From: Acidimicrobiales bacterium | GTDB taxonomy: Bacteria; Actinomycetota; Acidimicrobiia; Acidimicrobiales; SZUA-35 | Direction of reading: 5' to 3' | DNA length: 37,607 nucleotides | Assembly (NCBI GenBank): GCA_020630195.1 | Contig: JAHDBV010000041.1 | Location: 1-37,607 of the forward strand | Shown here: positions 30,626-37,607 of the stretch, one piece after another | How the letters are laid out: each line of letters begins with the position of its first letter | How positions within the stretch are numbered: the stretch's first letter is position 1 | Made by a program: the position numbers and the translations under genes | Notes under the pieces: generated by a model | What the model was told of the DNA's origin: nothing | Databases searched by the model: none | Seen by the model: only the letters and a program-made list of their open reading frames with translations

Positions 30626-32785
30626 TCAGGGTTGGGTGACGGCCCGGAGGTTCGACCGCCAGGACGTGTTGCCGGCGGCGTCGTAGGCCTTCACGTAGAA
30701 CGTCGAGGTCGAGCCCGGCGTGAGGCCGGTGAGGGTGGCCGAGGTCCCGGCGACGTCGAGGATCTCGGTGTCGGTGGCGGCGTCGAAGACGCGGTACCCG
30801 ACCACGCCGACGTCGTCGGTCGATGCCGTCCAGCTCAGCTCGGCCGTGGTGGCGCCGGTGGCCGCACCCTGGAGGCCCTTCGGCGGCGTCGGGCGCTCCA
30901 CGTCGACGGCGTTGCCGCTCGGCGTCGCCGACACGGTGTTCGTCCGCCACGACGTGTTGCCGGCGGCGTCGAACGCCTTGACGTAGAACGAGTAGTTCTG
31001 GCCGTTGGTGAGGCCCGTGACCGTGGCCGACGGGGTCGGACCGGTCTCGAGGATCTCGGTGTTCGTCGCGGCGTCGAAGATCTTGTAGCCGGCCACGCCG
31101 ACGTTGTCGTTCGAGGGGTTCCAGGCGAGTGAGACCGAACCGGAACCGATGCCGTCGATGCCGAGACCCGTCGGGGTGGACGGCCGCTCGAGATCCTGAG
31201 CACCCGCGGTGACGGTCACCGAGGCGAGGTTGGTCCGCCAGGACGAGTTCTGGGCGGCGTCGAACGCCTTGACGTAGAAGGTGTAGGTCTCGCCGATCGT
31301 GAGCCCGGAGAGGGTGAAGCTCGTCGCCACACCGTTCGACGTCGCCACGAGATCGTTGGCCGAGTCGAAGATGCGATAGCCGGCCACGCCGATGTTGTCG
31401 GTGGACGGGTTCCACTCGAGTTCGACGTCGCCCCCGCCGGCCGAGGCGGCGGTGAGCCCGCTCGGCGTCGTCGGGCGTTCGTCGTCGACGAGGTCCGGAT
31501 CACACACCCGGGTCATCGAGTGCTGCGGGAGACCGCCCGTACCGGTGAGATCGCCACCGATCCAGACACACCCGTCGGGCGCACCGTGGATGGCCCACAC
31601 ACCGGCGCTCGAGGCCGTGATGTCGAAGTCGAAGCCGTCGATGGCGAGCCCCGTGTTGGCGTCGAAGGCCGAGATCCAGCTGTTGGGCTGTGAGTCGAAG
31701 AAGCCCTGGCCGTTGAAGGGGAAGAACATCGGCGCCGTGCCGGTGTAGAGCGTCGAGTCCTGACGGCAGTGACAGCCGGCGTAGACCCGGTCACCCACGA
31801 TCTCGAGATCCTGGTAGTCACCCTTCGGATCGGACAGGTGGAAGTAGCGCAGCGACAGATCGGCCTCGTTGAGCGCCTGCACGAAGTGCTCGGAGCCGAC
31901 GGCCCACACGATCCCGTTGGCGACCTCGACGTCGTAGAGATACTGGCGCGACACGTTGAGCGTGTTCACCTGGAACGGCTGGACACCGGTGACCGTGGCG
32001 CCGGTCGACGAGGTCAGCGGGTGGAACCCACCGATCGAGACGTCGCCGTTGACGGTGGTGAAGTACCCGGCGAGATAGACACGGTCGGCGTCGGGGCTGG
32101 CGGCGATGCCCCAGACCGAGCCGCCCTGGACGACGGGACGCCAGTTCGGATCGTGGTCGCCGGTCTGCCAGTCGATGCGGGCGGCACGCCAGACGCTGTC
32201 GGTGCCGACGTCGGAGACGATCGTGTTGAACGAGCCACCGATGTAGAGGTCGTCGCCCTGGAGGTCGAGCGCACGCACGTTGGCCGGGTTGCCGCCCTGG
32301 AGGCGGGTGGTCCAACCGTTCGAGATCGCACCCGTCTGGGGGTCGAGCGAGACGAGCGCCGGCACGTTGTTCCCGAACACCTGGGTGAACTCGCCGCCGA
32401 CGAACAGGGCCGAACCGTCGGGTGCGGCTTCGAGGGCGTAGACCGCCCCGTTCAGATCCGGGGTGAAGGTGTCGTCCCAGATGCCGGTCGTGGCGTCGAA
32501 CGCGGCCAGGAACGGACGGGAGAACCGGTTGTTCTCGTGGGCGATGTCGAGGAAGCGGCCACCGACGAAGACCCGGTCGCCGACCTGTTCGATCGCGAAG
32601 ATCTCGGACCGGATGGAGTCGGTCTGGGTGCCCGTGGCGAGCCCGTCGACACCCCACCAGGTGGTCGGCTGATCGACGAGTTCGGCCGAGGCGGGCGGGG
32701 CCGCGACGAGAGTGAACAACGTGGCGAACGCGGCCGCGACCGGTGCGAACCGGCGGAAGAACCTGCTGGTGATGGTGCGGGGCAT
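30626..32785 (-). CDS. Secreted beta-propeller protein with three FN3 domains
   Basis: 719 residues from ATG 32785, with GAGGT 6 nt upstream. A classical signal peptide (RFFRRF, hydrophobic core, cut after PPASA) directs export. Residues about 45-430 contain repeated blade-like units (VFVGGRFLD, LFVGGEFTQVFG, LYIGGSFNTIV, VYLAGYFTTVNG), as in DUF5122-type propellers. Residues 437-533, 534-630 and 631-719 are three fibronectin type III domains with the repeated phrases STDNIGVAGYRIFD and FYVKAFDAAxNxSWRTN. No anchor or sorting signal is seen, so it is probably released or held by the envelope. A ligand-binding or cell-surface role is likely. It follows ftsX after 109 bp but has its own ribosome site and may have its own promoter. 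Confidence 0.9.
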   Translation of the reverse strand: MPRTITSRFFRRFAPVAAAFATLFTLVAAPPASAELVDQPTTWWGVDGLATGTQTDSIRSEIFAIEQVGDRVFVGGRFLDIAHENNRFSRPFLAAFDATTGIWDDTFTPDLNGAVYALEAAPDGSALFVGGEFTQVFGNNVPALVSLDPQTGAISNGWTTRLQGGNPANVRALDLQGDDLYIGGSFNTIVSDVGTDSVWRAARIDWQTGDHDPNWRPVVQGGSVWGIAASPDADRVYLAGYFTTVNGDVSIGGFHPLTSSTGATVTGVQPFQVNTLNVSRQYLYDVEVANGIVWAVGSEHFVQALNEADLSLRYFHLSDPKGDYQDLEIVGDRVYAGCHCRQDSTLYTGTAPMFFPFNGQGFFDSQPNSWISAFDANTGLAIDGFDFDITASSAGVWAIHGAPDGCVWIGGDLTGTGGLPQHSMTRVCDPDLVDDERPTTPSGLTAASAGGGDVELEWNPSTDNIGVAGYRIFDSANDLVATSNGVATSFTLSGLTIGETYTFYVKAFDAAQNSSWRTNLASVTVTAGAQDLERPSTPTGLGIDGIGSGSVSLAWNPSNDNVGVAGYKIFDAATNTEILETGPTPSATVTGLTNGQNYSFYVKAFDAAGNTSWRTNTVSATPSGNAVDVERPTPPKGLQGAATGATTAELSWTASTDDVGVVGYRVFDAATDTEILDVAGTSATLTGLTPGSTSTFYVKAYDAAGNTSWRSNLRAVTQP
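30629..31477 (-). repeat. Tandem FN3-coding repeats, period about 291 bp
   Basis: The 3' part of the propeller gene holds three FN3-coding units of 97, 97 and 89 codons. The stretches for YKIFDAAT and FYVKAFDAA are close to identical between units. The similarity indicates past duplication. Confidence 0.75.
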
Positions 32786-32894
32786 GAGTGACCTCGAGAC
32801 GACTCGACAACGCCGACTCCCACCAGAAACGGTAGTTCCGGAGCCCGCCTTGAGTCCTGAGCGGTCGTCCCCGCGGCCCACGGGGCCGGACGGA

Positions 32895-33788
32895 TCAGGC
32901 GTCGAGGTAACGGGTCACGGCGAAACCGGACCCGATCGCACCGATGGCGGCACCGGCCAACAGCAGCCACAACGAGATCGGGCCGAGATCGGCCGGTTGC
33001 AGCACGAAGCTGTTCACGAAGTCGAGTTCGGCCGCGGCGCGGCTGTCCCGGATCATCCGGTTCACACCGAACATGGCGAGCACGGCCACCCCGGCGCCGA
33101 TGAGCCCCTGGACGAGACCCTCGAGCATGAACGGGATACGCACGAACCAGTTCGTCGCGCCCACGAGTTTCATCACCTCGACTTCTCGACGTCTCGCGAA
33201 CACCGCGGTGCGGATCGTGTTGTACATCAGCAACAGCGCGGCCACGGCCGCGACGGCGGCCACGATCGTCACGCCGTTGATGGCGAGCCCGGTGATCGCG
33301 TTGAGCTGTTTGATGAAGTCGCCGGCGAAGACGACCTCACTCACCCCGGGTTGGCCTTCGTACTCCTGCCCGAGTGAGTCCACGAAGGACAGATCGGTCT
33401 GGGTCGGTACGACCCGATAACTCGTCGGCAGCTGTTCGGGTTCGACGGTCTGGACGACCTCGGGCACCTCTTCGAAGTACTCCACGAACTCGGCGAAGGT
33501 CGCCGCACGGTTCACGTAGGAGTGGTCGGCAACGAGGGGTGAGGCCGCGAGCTTCTGGTCGACGGCGGAGATCTGCTCGTCGCTGGCGTCCGGCCGCATC
33601 CAGACGATGAACTCGACGTCGTCGCTCCACCGGTCGGACACCCGGCCGACACCTTCCCGGAAGATCAACGAGAACCCGAGCAACGCCAACGACACCGCCA
33701 CGGTCAGCACCGCGGCGAGGGTCAACGAGGGGTTCCGGACCAGGTTGGTGCCGGTCTCTTTGGCGAGATAGTCGAATCGGATGGCCAT
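32895..33788 (-). CDS. ftsX: Cell division protein FtsX
   Basis: 297 residues with the FtsX layout: a short cytosolic N-terminus (FDYLAKETGTNLVRNPSL), one membrane helix (TLAAVLTVAVSLALLGFSLIF), a large external domain (about 45-165), then three helices (INGVTIVAAVAAVAALLLMY, MLEGLVQGLIGAGVAVLAMF, ISLWLLLAGAAIGAIGSGFAV). The cytosolic RRREVEVMKLVGATNWFVRIPF loop between helices contacts FtsE. FtsEX senses the divisome and switches on cell-wall hydrolases. It lies 48 bp after ftsE, in the same operon. The ribosome site is poor. Confidence 0.95.
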   Translation of the reverse strand: MAIRFDYLAKETGTNLVRNPSLTLAAVLTVAVSLALLGFSLIFREGVGRVSDRWSDDVEFIVWMRPDASDEQISAVDQKLAASPLVADHSYVNRAATFAEFVEYFEEVPEVVQTVEPEQLPTSYRVVPTQTDLSFVDSLGQEYEGQPGVSEVVFAGDFIKQLNAITGLAINGVTIVAAVAAVAALLLMYNTIRTAVFARRREVEVMKLVGATNWFVRIPFMLEGLVQGLIGAGVAVLAMFGVNRMIRDSRAAAELDFVNSFVLQPADLGPISLWLLLAGAAIGAIGSGFAVTRYLDA

Positions 33789-33836
33789 GGCGGGAAGGAG
33801 GCTCCGGGGTGCGGGGTGGGCTCGTGCGGGGTGGAC

Positions 33837-34514
33837 TCAGCCGTAGGTGGCTTCGCGCTCGTCACGCACGATGTTGCCGGTGTCGAGCTGGATGACCCGA
33901 CGCTGCATGGTGTCCACGATCTTGGCGTCGTGGGTGGCCATCACCACCGTCGTACCGGTCTTGTTGATCCGGTCGAGCAGGCGCATGATGCCGATGGCGG
34001 TCTGGGGGTCGAGGTTGCCGGTGGGCTCGTCCGCGAGGAGGATCAGCGGCCGGTTCACGAACGCCCGGGCGATCGAGACACGCTGCTGCTCACCACCGGA
34101 CAGCTGATGGGGGTACTTCTCGGCCTTGTCGCCGAGGCCGACCAGCTCGCAGATCTGGGGGACCTGGGTCTTGATGACCGAGCGGGGCCGGCCGATCACC
34201 TCGAGGGCGAACGACACGTTCTCGGCCACGGTCTTGTTCGGGAGCAGCTTGTAGTCCTGGAAGATCGAGCCGATGTTGCGTCGCAGCATCGGCACCTTCC
34301 AGCTCGACAGCTTCCCGATGTCCTTGCCGGCGACGAAGATGCGGCCGGAATCGGGCTCCTCCGACTTGTTCATGAGTCGGAGCATGGTCGACTTGCCCGA
34401 CCCGGACGGGCCGACCAGGAACACGAATTCACCCTTCGTGATGTCGGCGTTGGCGCTGCGGAGGGCAACGTTCTCGCCGCTGTAGGTCTTGGTGACATCG
34501 TCGAGTTTGATCAT
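33837..34514 (-). CDS. ftsE: Cell division ATPase FtsE
   Basis: 225 residues. Walker A GPSGSGKST (35-43), Q-loop IGSIFQDYKLLPN, signature LSGGEQQRVSIARAF, Walker B LILLADEPTGNLDP and H-loop VMATHDAKIVD are all intact. IFQDYKLLPNKTVAENV is typical of FtsE. It is the cytosolic motor of FtsEX, acting with the adjacent ftsX. ATG 34514 has GAGGT 6 nt upstream. Confidence 0.97.
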   Translation of the reverse strand: MIKLDDVTKTYSGENVALRSANADITKGEFVFLVGPSGSGKSTMLRLMNKSEEPDSGRIFVAGKDIGKLSSWKVPMLRRNIGSIFQDYKLLPNKTVAENVSFALEVIGRPRSVIKTQVPQICELVGLGDKAEKYPHQLSGGEQQRVSIARAFVNRPLILLADEPTGNLDPQTAIGIMRLLDRINKTGTTVVMATHDAKIVDTMQRRVIQLDTGNIVRDEREATYG

Positions 34515-34575
34515 GACAACCTCGTGCCACCGCCCGGCCCCGAAAGAGTAGCGGGGACGGTGGTGGCCAGCGTGT

Positions 34576-34601
34576 CACCATCGGCCGTTCGGCCCATGGT
34601 G
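34576..34601. repeat. Long hairpin between prfB and ftsE
   Basis: CACCATCGGCCG (34576-34587) pairs with CGGCCCATGGTG (34590-34601): 11 of 12 positions, one C-C mismatch, two bases between. It lies about 60 bp upstream of the ftsE start. It could be a terminator or attenuator reducing read-through from prfB into ftsE. Confidence 0.45.
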
Positions 34602-34625
34602 TGAGTGGACGGGTGGGTCGGACGA

Positions 34626-34670
34626 CCCGCATCGGGGACGCCGGGACGACCGGACCGTGGGCGATGCGGG
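34626..34670 (-). terminator. Stem-loop after prfB
   Basis: CCCGCATCG (34626-34634) and CGATGCGGG (34662-34670) form a perfect 9-bp stem around a GC-rich 27-nt loop, 13 nt after the prfB stop. With the hairpin at 34576-34601 it suggests that prfB transcription is at least partly ended here. Confidence 0.45.
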
Positions 34671-34683
34671 CCGGTGGGTGCGA

Positions 34684-35793
34684 TCAGGCGGGCGACCCGG
34701 CACGTTGCCAACGCAGCCAGGCCTCCATGAACGGGGACACGTCGCCGTCGAGCACACCCTCGGGATTGCCGGAGGTGTGCCCGGAGCGCTCGTCCTTCAC
34801 CTGCTGATAGGGCTGCAACACATAGGAACGGATCTGGGATCCGAAGTCGACCTTCTTGGAGTCGCCCGCCTCGGCGGCCAGCTGGTCTTCACGATCGCGA
34901 CGCTGCTTCTCCACCAACTGGATGGCGAGCATCTGCATCGCCCGGTCCTTGTTCTGGTGCTGGGATCGTTCGTTCTGGCACGACACGACGATCCCGGTGG
35001 GCAGATGGGTGATGCGCACGGCCGAATCGGTCGTGTTCACGTGCTGACCACCCGCGCCGGACGAACGGAACGTGTCGATCCGGAGGTCCTTCTCGTCGAT
35101 GTCGACCTGATCGGTGGCGTCCTCGATCCACGGGACCACACCGAACGACGCGAACGCCGTGTGGCGGCGGGCCTGGGCGTCGAACGGGGAGATCCGCACG
35201 AGGCGGTGCACGCCTCGCTCGGCGCGGAGCCAGCCGTAGGCGTATCGGCCACGGATGATGAAGGCCACGGTGGTGAGCCCGGCCTCGGCACCTTCCTGGG
35301 CCTCCAACACCTCGATCGAGAAGCCGCGGCCCTGGGCCCACTTCCGATACATGTTGTAGAGCATCTCGGCCCAGTCCTGGGAGTCGGTGCCGCCCGCCCC
35401 GGAGTGGACCTCGCACACGGCGTCGCCCTCGTCGTACTCGCCGGTGAACAGCGCCCGGAGCTCGAGCTCGGAGAACTCACGGGTCAGTTTCGAGATCAGC
35501 TCGCCGGCCTCGGCCTCGAGCGATGCGTCGTCCTCCTCCGCACCGAGTTCGAGGAGTGTCTCGACGTCGTCGATCTCGGACGACAACCGGTCGTAGGTGT
35601 CGAGGTCGTCCCGGACACCGGAGAACTCGGTCTGGACCTCGCGGGCCCGCTCGGCATCGTCCCAGAGGTCGGGGCGGCCCATCTCGGCTTCGAGTTGGGG
35701 CAGACGGGCGCGTTGCTCGTCCACCCGGAGATAGACCGCGGCCTCGGCCAGCTCGCCGCGCAGGCGCGCGACATCGTCGGATCGATCAGCCAT
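34684..35793 (-). CDS. prfB: Peptide chain release factor 2
   Basis: 369 residues. The stop-codon-reading tripeptide of RF2, SPF (202-204), is present, and the catalytic GGQ lies at 248-250 within RSSGAGGQHVN. The N-terminal helical domain and the C-terminal FMEAWLRWQ tail are complete. RF2 recognises UGA and UAA and releases the finished chain. The reading frame is continuous, so the programmed +1 frameshift known from many other bacteria is absent. It begins 12 nt after secA, fitting the actinobacterial secA-prfB-ftsEX cluster. Confidence 0.97.
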   Translation of the reverse strand: MADRSDDVARLRGELAEAAVYLRVDEQRARLPQLEAEMGRPDLWDDAERAREVQTEFSGVRDDLDTYDRLSSEIDDVETLLELGAEEDDASLEAEAGELISKLTREFSELELRALFTGEYDEGDAVCEVHSGAGGTDSQDWAEMLYNMYRKWAQGRGFSIEVLEAQEGAEAGLTTVAFIIRGRYAYGWLRAERGVHRLVRISPFDAQARRHTAFASFGVVPWIEDATDQVDIDEKDLRIDTFRSSGAGGQHVNTTDSAVRITHLPTGIVVSCQNERSQHQNKDRAMQMLAIQLVEKQRRDREDQLAAEAGDSKKVDFGSQIRSYVLQPYQQVKDERSGHTSGNPEGVLDGDVSPFMEAWLRWQRAGSPA

Positions 35794-35805
35794 CGTCTCG
35801 GTCCC

Positions 35806-37607
35806 TCACTTGCCGTGGCACTGCTTGAACTTGCGACCGCTCCCACACGGGCACGGCTGGTTCCGTCCCGTGTTGGCCCACTCGTCGTTCACGACCGTCT
35901 CCGGCCGACCGGTCTCGGTCGGCTCGACGACCTCGTCGGACGTCGTGGTCGACTCGACCACGGGGGCGGCCAGTCCGGCCGCCGCCGTGGCATCCGCCGC
36001 CCGGGCCGCGGGTGCGGTTGCGGGCTGGGCGCTCGGCGCCGGCTGGGCGCTCGGGCTCGGGGCCGCCGGGGCCTTCGTCGCGTCCGCCTCGACCACGTCG
36101 GGGGCCGGCGCAGCAGCGGCGGTCGCGTCGGGGGCCGGTGCGGCCGGCTGTTCCACCGTCACCTGCGCGTGCATCACGTACTTGACGTAGTCGGCGTCGA
36201 GCGCCGCCATCATCCCGCCGAAGAGCTCGAAGCCCTCGCGCTGCCACTCGACGAGTGGGTCGCGGTTGGCGACCGAACGCAGGCTGATGCCGTCGCGCAG
36301 GCCGTCCATCTCGGTGAGGTGTTCCCGCCAGCGCTGATCGATCAGTTCGAGCAGGATCTGTCGCTCGACCTGGCGGAGGATGTCGGCGCCGATGTCGGCC
36401 TCACGCTCGGCGTAGCGGGCGTGGCCATCCGTGGTGATCGCCTCGGCGAGTGCCGCACGGTCACGGATGGCGTCGAGATCGTCCCGCTCGAGGCCGGTCT
36501 TCCAGTGCTGGGTCAGCTCGCTGTACAGGGCGTCGAGGTCCCAGGTGTCGTCGAGCTTCTCGACACAGTGGACATCGACGAGGAGCTGGGCGACGGTCTC
36601 GATGGCGTCGAGGCTGCTCTCGCGCATGTCGCCGTCGTTCATGATCTGCTGGCGACGGGCGTAGATCACCTTGCGCTGCTCGTTGAGCACCTCGTCGTAC
36701 TTCAGCACGTTCTTCCGCGTCTCGGCGTTGCGCTGCTCGACGGTGGTCTGGGCCCGCTCGACCGACTTGGTGACCGCCTTCGACTCGATCGGGACGTCGT
36801 CGGGCATCGCCCGATCCATGACCCAGCTCATCGCCCCGGTGGCGAAGATGCGCATGAGATCGTCCTCGAGGGACAGGAAGAAGCGGGACTCACCCGGGTC
36901 GCCCTGGCGGCCGGCACGGCCACGGAGCTGATCGTCGATGCGGCGCGACTCGTGACGCTCGGTGGCGAGCACGTAGAGGCCGCCGCTCTCACGGACCCGG
37001 TCGCCCTCGTCGGCACAGATCGGCGACCAGTGGGCGAGACGGGCCTGGAAGTAGGCGGTGCCCTCCTCGCCGTCCTCGGGATCGAGCCCTTCGGCACGGG
37101 TGTCACGGTCGGCGAGCTTCTCGGGATTGCCACCGAGCAGGATGTCGACGCCTCGACCGGCCATGTTGGTGGCCACGGTGACCATGCCGGGGCGACCGGC
37201 CTGGGCCACGACGTCGGCCTCGGACGCGTGCTGCTTCGCGTTCAGGACCTTGTGGGGGATGTGCGCGGCATCGAGCGCCTTCGCGAGCGTCTCGGATTTC
37301 TCGACCGAGGCGGTACCGACGAGCACGGGCTGACCACGTTCGCGGCGTTCGAGGATGTCGTCGACGACGGCGCCGAACTTGCCCGACTCGGTCTTGTAGA
37401 CGAGGTCGGGCTGGTCGATGCGCTGGATCGGACGGTTGGTCGGCACCTGCACCACGGCCAGGCCGTAGGTGTTCTCGAGTTCGACCGCGTCCGACTGGGC
37501 CGTACCGGTCATGCCGGCGAGCTTGTCGTACATGCGGAAGTAGTTCTGCAGCGTGACCGTGGCGAGCGTCTGCTGCTCGTCCTTGATCTTCACGCCCTCC
37601 TTGGCCT
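35806..37607 (-). CDS. secA: Preprotein translocase ATPase SecA (5' part beyond window)
   Basis: About 600 C-terminal residues; the frame continues past the right edge (KEGVKIKDEQQ), so the N-terminal NBD1 is missing here. Visible parts, in order: the GMTGTA motif and NBD2 with VLVGTASVEKSE, TNMAGRGVDILLGGN and the arginine-finger segment LRGRAGRQGDPG; the helical scaffold and wing (MRIFATGAMSW to RWREHLTEMDGLRDGISLR); an unusually Ala/Pro-rich linker of about 100 residues; and a SEC-C zinc tail CPCGSGRKFKQCHGK that binds SecB/ribosome/lipid in other species. SecA drives Sec-dependent export with ATP at the membrane. Confidence 0.97.
   Translation of the reverse strand, partial: AKEGVKIKDEQQTLATVTLQNYFRMYDKLAGMTGTAQSDAVELENTYGLAVVQVPTNRPIQRIDQPDLVYKTESGKFGAVVDDILERRERGQPVLVGTASVEKSETLAKALDAAHIPHKVLNAKQHASEADVVAQAGRPGMVTVATNMAGRGVDILLGGNPEKLADRDTRAEGLDPEDGEEGTAYFQARLAHWSPICADEGDRVRESGGLYVLATERHESRRIDDQLRGRAGRQGDPGESRFFLSLEDDLMRIFATGAMSWVMDRAMPDDVPIESKAVTKSVERAQTTVEQRNAETRKNVLKYDEVLNEQRKVIYARRQQIMNDGDMRESSLDAIETVAQLLVDVHCVEKLDDTWDLDALYSELTQHWKTGLERDDLDAIRDRAALAEAITTDGHARYAEREADIGADILRQVERQILLELIDQRWREHLTEMDGLRDGISLRSVANRDPLVEWQREGFELFGGMMAALDADYVKYVMHAQVTVEQPAAPAPDATAAAAPAPDVVEADATKAPAAPSPSAQPAPSAQPATAPAARAADATAAAGLAAPVVESTTTSDEVVEPTETGRPETVVNDEWANTGRNQPCPCGSGRKFKQCHGK

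Noticed and set aside
30629..31477. CRISPR-like or satellite array suggested by regular repeats
   Set aside because: The repeats are about 291 bp, in frame, and encode FN3 domains; no short direct repeats with unique spacers occur anywhere in the window.
34684..35793. Programmed +1 frameshift in prfB
   Set aside because: The reading frame is continuous from the start codon through GGQ, with no in-frame UGA to bypass.

Overview
The window is very GC-rich, uses GTG and TTG starts freely, and carries the actinobacterial order secA-prfB-ftsE-ftsX. With the DUF3152 protein, the P450/3Fe-4S ferredoxin pair and many apparently leaderless starts, this points to a high-GC actinobacterium. Acidimicrobiia (Ilumatobacter-like) is my best guess, but it is an inference. 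No tRNA, rRNA or CRISPR array was seen.

Positions 1 to about 10,800 look like an accessory island with somewhat lower GC, odd fusions and gene remnants. It opens with a DDE transposase (running off the left edge) that is coupled to a tyrosine-recombinase-like protein lacking its catalytic tyrosine. Next come a YbjQ-domain protein and a three-gene leftward operon: a small membrane-associated protein, a protein with an HX4HX4H metal-site-like motif, and a winged-helix protein fused to a WhiG/FliA-type sigma factor that stops at an amber codon before region 4. A TAAG-N15-GCCGATGG sequence, close to the WhiG/FliA promoter consensus, lies directly upstream of that sigma gene. A metallophosphoesterase, a decayed fragment, a second YbjQ paralogue and a polytopic membrane protein follow. 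The island ends near a 27-codon remnant of an OmpR-type response regulator.

Positions 10,800 to 17,600 look like ordinary chromosome: an MFS transporter, a GNAT acetyltransferase, a small anchored protein, a NodI/NodJ-like ABC exporter (ATPase plus two permeases), a secreted DUF3152 metalloprotease-like protein and a HAD phosphatase.

Positions 17,600 to 23,120 form a catabolic unit. A hydantoinase-A-like gene diverges from an operon of IclR regulator, Rieske oxygenase and FAD-dependent amine oxidase. The divergent promoter region contains a 13-bp perfect inverted repeat. Breakdown of an N-methylated or hydantoin-type compound is the likely theme.

Positions 23,140 to 30,480 hold small-molecule and lipid metabolism genes: a leftward run of APH-like kinase, dienelactone-hydrolase-like enzyme, VOC protein and DUF1697; then an SDR, a crotonase, a TauE/SafE permease, and a ferredoxin plus cytochrome P450.

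Positions 30,480 to the right edge hold a secreted beta-propeller/FN3 protein, ftsX, ftsE, prfB and the 3' part of secA, all leftward. At least eight genes have a -10-like hexamer (nANNNT) exactly 6 or 7 nt before the start codon, which suggests widespread leaderless transcription.
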